Assembly (NCBI RefSeq): GCF_003443655.1
Contig: NZ_CP031941.1
Coordinates: 3,098,501-3,162,500, forward strand
Direction of reading: 5' to 3'
DNA from: Nostoc sphaeroides
Lineage (GTDB): Bacteria > Cyanobacteriota > Cyanobacteriia > Cyanobacteriales > Nostocaceae
DNA: 64,000 nt
Positions 36,291-45,300 of the stretch are shown piece after piece. The notes beneath the pieces were generated by a model. The model saw nothing but the letters and a program-made list of their open reading frames with translations. It made no database searches and was not told the origin of the DNA. How positions within the stretch are numbered: position 1 is the stretch's first letter; each line of letters starts with the position of its first letter. A program made the position numbers and the translations under genes.

Positions 36291-39200
36291 TTACACCGGA
36301 ATTTCAATAATAAATTCTGTACCCTCACCTAGAACAGAATTACAACTCAATTTGCCACCGTGCGTCTCTTCAACGATTTGACGAGCGATCGCTAATCCTA
36401 ATCCCGTACCTTTACCTACACCTTTTGTAGTAAATAAGTGGTCAAAAATATTTTCTTTCACTGATTCACCTATCCCCTTGCCATTATCTGCGATCGCAAT
36501 TTTCACGCCTTCATTTTCTAAGGAGGTTTTAATTGTAATTCGGTTGGGATTGGACTTAATTTCTTTAAAACTGCGTCCCGTATTCGATTCATCTAGCGCA
36601 TCAATGGCATTTGCCAGAATATTCATAAATACCTGATTTAATTGCCCAGGAAAACATTCAATCTGGGGAAAATTACCGTAATCAGTGACTACTTCAATTT
36701 CTGGACGTTCTTCATTAGCTTTCAGACGATGTTTGAGAATTAAAATCGTGCTATCTATACCTTCGTGGATATTAAACGGTACTTTGTAATCTTTATCAGC
36801 ACGAGAGAAAGTACGAAGACTGGTGCTGATGTTGCGGAGGCGATCGCACGCCATTGTCATAGAATCAATTATTTTGGGTAAGTCTGATAAACTATAATCC
36901 AAGTCAATATCTTCAGCATGGTCTTTGATTTTATCGCTGGGATTGGGTAGACTTTCTTGATATAGCTTTAAGTGTTCAACAATATCTGCAATAGTGGGTT
37001 TAGCTTGTTGGAGACTGGCAGAAATAAAGCCCAAAGGATTATTCATTTCATGAGCTACCCCTGCAACAAGATTACCCAGTGCCGACATTTTCTCACTTTG
37101 GACAACTTGTAATTGTGCTTGTTGTAAATCTTGTAATGCAATTCCTGCTTGTTGATAGAGTCGAGCATTCACTAGAGATATTGCTGCTTGAGATGAAAGA
37201 AGGTTAATTACACTGAGGCGATCGCTAGTAAAAACCCCTTGAGTTAAGCTATTTTCTAGGTAGAGAATCCCTACCATAACCCCTTGATTAATAATTGGGG
37301 CACACAACACACTCTGAGGTTGATATTCCAACATATATTTGCCAATTATCCCAGGAATATCTGTTTTACAATTGTCTATAACAATTGTTTGTTGAGTATT
37401 TTTGACATAATTGATAATTTTTACGGGAATATCTTGACAATTGTCTAGTGATTGTGAATCTAGGATAGTTTGTATTTCCTCATGCTCGATAAAGGTAATT
37501 GCTCTAACTTGCCAATTGTCCTCCTCTTGGGGAAGTACCAGTACGCATTTTTTAGCGCCGGAGTTTTCTAGGATAATGCGGGTGAGGCTAACAATTAGTT
37601 GATCTAATTCTAAAGAACCGGAGATAGCTTGAGCTGCTTTGAGGACAGAGGTAAAATCCAGAACTTGGGAAATATTGGTAGTACCAGTGCTATTCGTGCA
37701 AGTAAATGAGGAAGCGTTGCGAGAGCTAATAGTTTCTAAGGGATTGAGCTTGATTTGTTCCTCTTGCAGAATGGATTTGAGAAGTTGGGGATAGCGTTTT
37801 TCTAAGTCCAAGGTTTTGGCTTTTGCGCCCCAACGGCTATAGCAATAGTAGGCTTCATATATATAATCTCCGGCGGCTTTTTCTTTGCCCCATTTGAGGT
37901 AAAATTTAGCTGCAAGTTCATTAGCGAGGGCTTCTTCATAGCCGTAACCTTGATGTTTAGCTTGAGCAATGGCTTGTTCATAAAAATCGATTGCCTCTGC
38001 TTTTTGTCCCTTTAGCCGTGCTTTTTCTGCTTGTATTAGCAGACACTTGTGGAGAATATTTTCTGGACAGGCTATTGCCCAATTGTTTAAGCGTTCCTCT
38101 AAGGGAATCAGCGCTTGCCAATGGAACTGACGCTCTTGCTCGTCGCTAGCAATTTCAGCTAGAGATAGATGCATTAATGCTACATAAAATACGCTAGAAG
38201 GGACTTTAGCATGACTAGAAATCGTGTTTTCAATTATGCTCAGTTGGGGAATTAAATCTGAGTATGCGGCTTTGTGGTCAAATAAATAAGCATGACGAAT
38301 TTTGACAGAATATAACCAAGCCAGATGATAAGGAGTATTGCCATATTTTTGTAAAAACTCAGCTTCAGTGAAGCTATCGTCATCAAAGCTAAAGGGGGTT
38401 TTTGTTAAACCAAGAAGATTGCGAATTGGTTGAATAACTCCGACTATTAAAGCATCTAAATTCTCTAAACTTTTGATGTGACGGAGAAAATCTGCATGGC
38501 CTTGAGCGATCGCATATAGTTCATCCAGATTTTTACCATAAGTGAGGCGATCTGAACCACTTTGCATCATCATAAAGCCAACAGTCAACCAATTCCCTGC
38601 TTCCATGCCATACTTGTAAGCGTTGTCATAGTATGTATCTGCTTCTCTAATTGGATGACTCCAGCTATGCACATCAGCAGCAAAGATAAAATTAGTCATT
38701 CCCCGAACATCTGCATTATCAAACTGTTCGCAAAGCTGCACCGCCATTTGTCCAAACTGATAACCTGTTCCCAAGTCTTTGAGGATGGCATTGGCAATTA
38801 AGGCATAGCCGGCATAGCTAAAGGGAGACATATCGCTGTTACCATACTGCAAAGATAAAGTAGTCATCTTGGCAAGTACAAGTAATCCTAAAGTAGGTTG
38901 ACCATCAAGCCATGCAGCATAGAAGAGAATTTGTAAAATTCGCAACATTTCTGCAATACCGGCATCTGACATTTTGGGAAGATTGAGAATGGATTCAATA
39001 GTCTGTTGCTCTAAAAATCTGTTAACTATGGCAATTTCTTCGTCCAGACTTTTTTGAATCAACTCTTGTTCTTTTGGTAGTTCCCAGTCGAGTAGTTGTA
39101 AACTCTGGCGTTGCATAGCGATCGCTTCTGCATTGCGTCCCTGAAGCTGATATTGAGTCATCTGCACACGATAAATCACCGCTTTGTCTAGGGGTGTTTG

Positions 39201-41738
39201 AGCATGGCTGAGTGCTTCCCCATAAAGGACTTCGGCTCTGTCAAAATTACCACATAGATAAGCTGCTTCTGAGCAATCGCGGTGCAAACTGTACGTTAGT
39301 TCATAGTCAGTCTGCCAAGCGGTTGCAGGTAATAAATCAATCCCAGTAGTACAATAACTCTGGGATGCTTGATAAGCTGCCGAAAGTTTGGCCTTTTGTC
39401 CTGCTTGCAGGTTTAAGCAAGCCAGTTGTTTTTTCTGCTGATCAATGGCGATGTTGGAAAGGGAGGAATCTTCAGCGATCGCACCAAGTCCTAGATTCAG
39501 TTGGTTTACTAGGTCAAAAATTCGTTCTTGTTGCTCTTGCTGAGATAACCCTTGCAATAACAATTGACCAATCATCAAATGTGTCTTTTGTTTTTCAGCT
39601 TCTGGTATTAAAGAATAAGCTGCTTGTTGGACGCGATCGTGCAGAAATTTATATCCAATAATTTCCGAATTTTCTTTAGTGAAAGCTTGATTTTCTAACC
39701 CAACAAAAAACTTATAAACCTCACTTTGAGGTAAAATCAAACCCTCCTGTAAGGCATTCCACAAACAAACAGCCGTTTCTATTTTTGATTGTTTAGAAAC
39801 AATCGCTAATGTTTCTAAATCAAACTGATTCCCGATACACGCAGCTAATTTTAAAACACTTTGAGTTGATTTTGGCAACTTTTGTAATTGCAATGCCATA
39901 AATTCAACTATATCATTTGTGAGCGATCGCTGATTTATTTGCGTAATATCGCATTGCCAACATGCTGAGTCCAAGTTAAATTCAATTAATCCATCTTGAT
40001 GTAATGCTTTGAGGAACTGTGTAGCAAAAAACGGATTACCTTGAGTTTTCTGATATACCAAGCCAGAAAGAGGCCATGCCAATTTTTCTGAGCATTTAAG
40101 TGTATCAGCAACTAATTGATTTACCTGCTCTTGACTCAGTGGTGTTAAAGTAATCGTATTAATCGTGGCTGCTGTTTTTTGGATATCATTCAAAGTCAAC
40201 ATTAACGGGTGTGCTGGCATGACTTCGTTATCACGATAGGCACCAATTAATAAAAGATGACCTGTGTCAGCCATTAATAGCTCCATTAACTTCAGCGATG
40301 CCGAATCTGCCCATTGCAAATCATCTAAAAACATCACTAATGGATGTTCAGCAGTAGTAAAGACTTGAGTGAATTTTTGAAATAATAAATTAAATCTATT
40401 TTGGGATGCGGTTCCTGATAATTCTATTACTAGTGTTTGCTTGCCAATAATTCTTTCTAATTCGGGAATTACTTCAATAATTACCTGTCCATTGTCATCT
40501 AAAGCTTCTAATATTTTGCTTTTCCATAGCTGAATTTGAATATCACTTTCTGTTAATAATTGCCCAATTAAATTTCGGAATGCTTGCACAAAGGCACTGA
40601 AAGGAATATTCCGTTGAAATTGGTCAAACTTGCCTTTGATAAAATAACCGCGTTGGCGCACAATCGGTTTATGAACTTCGTTAACAACCGCCGTTTTTCC
40701 AATTCCAGAAAAACCAGCTACCAGCATCATTTCAGTTGCACCCAAGCTAACTCTTTCAAATGCTTGCAGTAGGGTTTCTACTTCTGTCTCTCTTCCATAT
40801 AGTTTATCAGGGATAATAAAGCGATCGCACACATCCCGTTGAGCAATTGCAAAACTCTCAATTTTGCCAGTTTCTTTTAGTTGACGTAAACAATTTTCTA
40901 AATCAAATTTCAGCCCTAATGCACTTTGATAGCGGTCTTCGGCATTTTTTGCCATCAATTTGATCACAATGTCACAAAGAACTTGGGGAATTAGTTCTGG
41001 GTTTTTTAATTGGGAATTTTCAATTTTGAATTTGTCTGGTTGTTTAGCAATATGACAATGGACTAACTCCATCAAATCATTTGATTTAAAGGGTAATTCA
41101 CCAGTTAGTAATTCATAAAAAGTAATACCTAAAGAATAAAAATCAGAGCGATAGTCAATCCCCCGATTCATTCTGCCTGTTTGTTCTGGGGAAATATAAG
41201 CGAGTGTCCCTTCTAACACATTGGGACTGATGAGCGTTTGAGTTTCTCGTGGTAGTAAAGATGCGATACTAAAGTCAATTAATTTAACTTGTTTGGTTTG
41301 TGGATTAATTAAAATATTGGCGGGTTTGATATCTTTATGAATAATCCGCTCGCGGTAGAGTATATCTAAGGTATTGCACAGTGCGATCGCAATTGGTAAA
41401 AACTCTTGTAGAGACGCGATATATTGCGTCTGGTCAGAGGTGAAATAATCTTTAAGAGAAATCCCGCCAAAATCTTCCATTACCAACGCATAGCCATTTT
41501 GGTAGGGTTCGAGGCTATAGGTTTCGATGATTAGAGGTGAGTTAAGATTTTTGGCAATGGTGTACTGATTGCGAAATTGCACCAGTTCGCTAAAGCTTGG
41601 ATAAGGATTTTTCAGGAATTTAATCACTACAGGCAATGAGTCAGCCTCTCGATACCCCCGATAAACTAGAGTTCTTGAACCGTTGTAGAGTTCTTCACCG
41701 ATGCGATATCCAGGAATACTGACAATAGTGTTAAGCAT
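36291..41738 (-). CDS. hybrid Ser/Thr kinase - AAA ATPase - GAF - histidine kinase (copy B)
   Basis: 1815 residues, same plan as copy C but without the PAS domain. MLNTIVSIPGYRIGEELYNG begins the kinase (HKDIKPANIL, then DFS). The AAA module has GFSGIGKTAV and LVMFLDDLQWADS. A helical TPR-like region reaches about 1380, then GAF (around PQSVLCAPIINQGVMVGILY), HisKA with the phospho-His in VAGVAHEMNNPLGF, and HATPase (GKGTGLGLAIARQIVEETHG). Much of the sequence is near-identical to copy C, so the duplication or gene conversion is recent. A palindromic repeat GAGACGCGATATATTGCGTC at 41409-41430 is read in frame inside the kinase domain. 75 bp separate it from copy C. Confidence 0.9.
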   Translation of the reverse strand: MLNTIVSIPGYRIGEELYNGSRTLVYRGYREADSLPVVIKFLKNPYPSFSELVQFRNQYTIAKNLNSPLIIETYSLEPYQNGYALVMEDFGGISLKDYFTSDQTQYIASLQEFLPIAIALCNTLDILYRERIIHKDIKPANILINPQTKQVKLIDFSIASLLPRETQTLISPNVLEGTLAYISPEQTGRMNRGIDYRSDFYSLGITFYELLTGELPFKSNDLMELVHCHIAKQPDKFKIENSQLKNPELIPQVLCDIVIKLMAKNAEDRYQSALGLKFDLENCLRQLKETGKIESFAIAQRDVCDRFIIPDKLYGRETEVETLLQAFERVSLGATEMMLVAGFSGIGKTAVVNEVHKPIVRQRGYFIKGKFDQFQRNIPFSAFVQAFRNLIGQLLTESDIQIQLWKSKILEALDDNGQVIIEVIPELERIIGKQTLVIELSGTASQNRFNLLFQKFTQVFTTAEHPLVMFLDDLQWADSASLKLMELLMADTGHLLLIGAYRDNEVMPAHPLMLTLNDIQKTAATINTITLTPLSQEQVNQLVADTLKCSEKLAWPLSGLVYQKTQGNPFFATQFLKALHQDGLIEFNLDSACWQCDITQINQRSLTNDIVEFMALQLQKLPKSTQSVLKLAACIGNQFDLETLAIVSKQSKIETAVCLWNALQEGLILPQSEVYKFFVGLENQAFTKENSEIIGYKFLHDRVQQAAYSLIPEAEKQKTHLMIGQLLLQGLSQQEQQERIFDLVNQLNLGLGAIAEDSSLSNIAIDQQKKQLACLNLQAGQKAKLSAAYQASQSYCTTGIDLLPATAWQTDYELTYSLHRDCSEAAYLCGNFDRAEVLYGEALSHAQTPLDKAVIYRVQMTQYQLQGRNAEAIAMQRQSLQLLDWELPKEQELIQKSLDEEIAIVNRFLEQQTIESILNLPKMSDAGIAEMLRILQILFYAAWLDGQPTLGLLVLAKMTTLSLQYGNSDMSPFSYAGYALIANAILKDLGTGYQFGQMAVQLCEQFDNADVRGMTNFIFAADVHSWSHPIREADTYYDNAYKYGMEAGNWLTVGFMMMQSGSDRLTYGKNLDELYAIAQGHADFLRHIKSLENLDALIVGVIQPIRNLLGLTKTPFSFDDDSFTEAEFLQKYGNTPYHLAWLYSVKIRHAYLFDHKAAYSDLIPQLSIIENTISSHAKVPSSVFYVALMHLSLAEIASDEQERQFHWQALIPLEERLNNWAIACPENILHKCLLIQAEKARLKGQKAEAIDFYEQAIAQAKHQGYGYEEALANELAAKFYLKWGKEKAAGDYIYEAYYCYSRWGAKAKTLDLEKRYPQLLKSILQEEQIKLNPLETISSRNASSFTCTNSTGTTNISQVLDFTSVLKAAQAISGSLELDQLIVSLTRIILENSGAKKCVLVLPQEEDNWQVRAITFIEHEEIQTILDSQSLDNCQDIPVKIINYVKNTQQTIVIDNCKTDIPGIIGKYMLEYQPQSVLCAPIINQGVMVGILYLENSLTQGVFTSDRLSVINLLSSQAAISLVNARLYQQAGIALQDLQQAQLQVVQSEKMSALGNLVAGVAHEMNNPLGFISASLQQAKPTIADIVEHLKLYQESLPNPSDKIKDHAEDIDLDYSLSDLPKIIDSMTMACDRLRNISTSLRTFSRADKDYKVPFNIHEGIDSTILILKHRLKANEERPEIEVVTDYGNFPQIECFPGQLNQVFMNILANAIDALDESNTGRSFKEIKSNPNRITIKTSLENEGVKIAIADNGKGIGESVKENIFDHLFTTKGVGKGTGLGLAIARQIVEETHGGKLSCNSVLGEGTEFIIEIPV
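41405..41432. repeat. palindromic repeat inside the kinase domain of copy B
   Basis: GAGACGCGATATATTGCGTC lies in frame and codes part of DQTQYIASLQ in the loop after the hinge of the kinase. The same palindrome family is found in spacers (49681-49853, 60651-60670). Confidence 0.6.
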
Positions 41739-41742
41739 ATTG

Positions 41743-41769
41743 CTAAATCTTTAATACTTCCAGATTTAG
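41743..41769 (-). promoter_or_regulatory. conserved 8-11-8 inverted repeat in front of hybrid kinase B
   Basis: Coding strand: CTAAATCT, 11 bases, AGATTTAG, then CAAT and the ATG. TGGGAATA precedes it. Same spacing as before copies A and C. Confidence 0.6.
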
Positions 41770-41811
41770 TATTCCCACATGCCTGAAGCTTTTAGCAAAA
41801 AGAGGTCAAAA

Positions 41812-42304
41812 TTATCGCGGAATTTCAATTACAAATTGTGTACCCTCACCCATAACAGAGTTACAACTCAATTTGCCAGCGTGGGTTTCTTCAACGATTT
41901 GCCGAGCGATCGCTAATCCTAAGCCCGTACCTTTACCTACAATCTTTGTAGTAAATAAGTGGTCAAAGACCTGATGTTTTACTGTCTCATTCATTCCTTT
42001 GCCATTATCAGCGATGCCTTCTCTGCGAGACGCTACGCGTAGCTTGCTTCCCGAAGGGTACGGCGGGCTTCGCCAACGCAATTTTCACGCCTTCATTTTC
42101 TAAGGAAGTTTTAATGGTAATTCGGTTGGGATTGGACTTAATTTTCTTAAAACTGCGTCCCATATTTGATTTATCTAACGCATCAATAGCATTTGCCAGA
42201 ATATTCATAAATACCTGATTTAATTGCCCAGCAAAACATTGAATTTGGGGCAAATTCCCATAATCAGTTATCACTTCAATTTCTAGACGTTGTTCGTTCT
42301 TCAT
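41812..42304 (-). pseudogene. leftover histidine-kinase tail, interrupted by a 61-bp repeat
   Basis: Reading from 42304, RLEIEVITDYGNLPQIQCFA, QVFMNILANAIDALDKSNMG and ITIKTSLENEGVKIA match copies B and C just before their N-box end. Then 61 bp of foreign palindromic repeat intervene (42016-42076), after which IADNGKGMNE, FDHLFTTK and GTGLGLAIARQIVEETHAG to the family stop follow in another frame. So this is about 145 residues of HATPase tail without HisKA, split in two. It overlaps the stop of copy A by 4 bases (ATGA). It looks like the old C-terminus of copy A, left behind after that gene acquired a different histidine kinase. Confidence 0.7.
42016..42076. repeat. 61-bp small dispersed repeat inserted into a HIP1 octamer
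   Basis: Flanks are GCGAT on the left and CGC on the right; without the insert they read GCGATCGC, as in copy B at 36491. The insert contains GCTACGCGTAGC and the word CTGCGAGACGCTACGCG, which recurs as GCGTAGCGTCTCGCAG at 61866 and in part at 55830. Confidence 0.7.
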
Positions 42305-45300
42305 CCTCCGACAGGTAGGATAATCTCAAATTCCGTCCCCTGTCCTAATTTAGAAACGAAATTAATTTGTCCGCCATGAGTTGACATAATGGAGTAGGCT
42401 ACAGCTAATCCTAATCCCGTTCCTTTACCGACAGCTTTTGTGGTAAAGAAGGGGTCAAATACTCGTTTTTGGATTTCTTCAGAAATTCCAATACCATTAT
42501 CGGCAATGCGAATGCTCACACTCTTAGTTAGAGAATTGCTTAGTGCTGTACGAATTGTAATGGTACTTGTTTTTTGGACTTCATTTAAGGCATCAATGGC
42601 ATTATTCAAGATATTCATGATTACCTGATTGATTTGTTTGGCGTGACAACTCACTAGCGGAAGTTCAGCATAGTCTTTGATAATTTCAATTTTGCTAAGT
42701 CGGTGTTGCAAAATTAACAGCGTATTCTCAATACCCTCATGAATATTTACGGCTTTGATATCTGCTTCATCAAGTCGGGCAAAATTCCGCAGAGATAAGA
42801 CAATATTTTGAATACGTTCACTACCTTGTTGCATAGAATTCAGCAGATTTGGTACGTCTTTGATCGCGTAATCTAAATCTTTTTCATTGAGATAAGCTTG
42901 AATTTCGGTAGTAGGTTGTAGATATTGCTGTTGATAGAGATTAATACCCTCTAGCAAATCTTCAAAATGCTCTTTTAAATATGTAATATTCCCGTAAATA
43001 AAGCTAATTGGGTTATTAATTTCATGGGCAATTCCAGCTACCATTTGCCCTAAACTAGACATTTTTTCAGCATGAATCAATTGAGCTTGGGTTTGTTGTA
43101 ATTCTTGGAGAGTAGAGGATAATTGCTGATTTTTGTGATGAAGTTCTTGGGTGCGCTGGTCTACTTTTTGCTCTAGGGTGTTGTAGAGTAGAGCGTTTTC
43201 TAGAGAAATCGCCGCTTGGCTAGTTAATAATTCTAGTATATCTAAGCGATCGCCTACAAATGCACCAATTGTTCCCTGATTTTCTAAATACAAAATTCCC
43301 AGTAACTGCCCCTGATTCCGAATTGGCATACACAGCGTACTTTTGGGTTGATGCTGGCGCATATATTCCCCAATCACATTAGGCAGATGGGTTTTGAGAT
43401 CATCAATCAAAACTGTTTCGAGAGTGTTTTTCACATACTGAATTAGTTTGATTGGAATACCAGGATGATTATCTAAAGGTGCTGTTTGCAATATAGTACC
43501 TTCTAAGGTGGCGATCGCTCGCACTTGCCATAAGCCATTCTGAAAGAGAATTAACGCACACCGATCAGCACCAGCATTTTCGAGAATAATCTGAGTTAGC
43601 TTCTGGATTAGCTGATCTAACTGAATTGCGGTAGAGATTGCTTGAGAGGCTTTAAAGACAGATCCAAAGTCCAGCACCGAATTGCTGTTGGAGGAACTGG
43701 AGATATGGGTTGAAGAGTGAATAGAGGCACTAGATATTACACTCTTACTCAGTGTTTCTTGCAGGTTTAGTTTAAGGTTTTTTTGTTGCAGAATTACCCG
43801 CAGAAGTTCTGGATAACGTTGTTCTAAGTCTTCTACTTTGCTTTTGGCTCCCCAACGGGCATAGCAGTAGTAAGCTTCTTGCATATAGACCTGGGCAATT
43901 TTTTCTTTGCCCCAATCAAGGTAGAATTTGGCAGCCAGTTCATTGCTAAGTGCTGCTTCTTGGATGTAGCCATTTTCTTTTGCTCCAGCAATGGCGCGAT
44001 CGTAAAATTCAATTGCTGCGGTTTTTTGTGCTAGTATCCGACACTTTTCTGCCTCCACCAACTCAAATCGATGTTGATGATTCATGGGTGCATAATTTGC
44101 CCATTGTTGCATGGTGTCCTGATTTTCTGCTACTTGCTGTAAAATACTCTGTTGTTCTGCGGGTGACGACGTAGGAAATAAAGCCAGTTGCAACAGTGAA
44201 TCATAAAGGTTCTGCACTGGAGTGTTCACCATCGCATATCCTGAACCGGAATATTGTTTAGCTTTGATGGCATATTCCACTGCCAAATCTAGTTCTTGAA
44301 ACAGATAACAAAGCATCAATTTGTTGACAAATAAATGCCATAAACCAGTGCCATCATTAGTTTGCTCATGTAACGCCAGCATGGATTTCTCATCGTAGGC
44401 TGTGCCAACTAATTCCCAAGGAGTAGTTTTTGACTCGATTAAATTCAAAACTACTTGGTGATAAATATTGTTATAGTTAAGTGCGGTTTTTTGGTTGAGT
44501 TTTTCTATTGCTGTCCCATAAATCGCTAATTCATTAGCTAATTTGGTTAATTCTTGACCGGCGATGTAAGCCTGCAAGCAATACATGTAGGCAGCGTAAC
44601 CAGCATAGGCCAAATCCCCACTATTTAAACCACTGGTATAGGCTTGTAGTAATGGCTTGAGGGTTGCTGTTGCAGGCTGTTGCCAGTGGGCGATAAAATG
44701 ATTAACAACCACAAGGACTAGTGCTTCATATTCCTGATCTTGAAACTTAGACAGCAATTGCAAGGCTAAATTACCCAATTCATGACCTACTGGAATACTG
44801 TTTGGTTGACCACAAAGCATCAATCCATAACCTGAGTAAGCCAAGGCAGAGGCGGAAGTATTTCCGTAGATTACAGAAAGAGTAACTTTTTTCAGTACCA
44901 CCAAGCGATGGAGTTTAGGTTTTGCTAGATAAGCGGGAGTAGTTACTTTGACTAAGACACGCAAGGCTGCACGTAATTCGGGATTCTGCATCTCTGGCAA
45001 CTCAACTAATTCAGCAATTGTTTTGCCACTCAAGGTAGCTTGAGTCTCTTGTAAAGCGAGAATAAAATCTTCATCTGTTGGTTCTTTGGGAAACTCAATG
45101 CCAATCGGCTGCAAAAATTGCATGGCTGTATCGATCGCTGCTAATAATTTTCCTTGGACTGTATAAGCTTCAATTTTTACTTCGTATACTTTGGCTGTAT
45201 CAGCGATCGCTTTTGCGTGTTGTAAAATTTCCTGGGCGAAATCTTCCATTGCATCAATTTCGCCACACAGATAACTAGCTTCGGTTGCTTCGTTATACAA

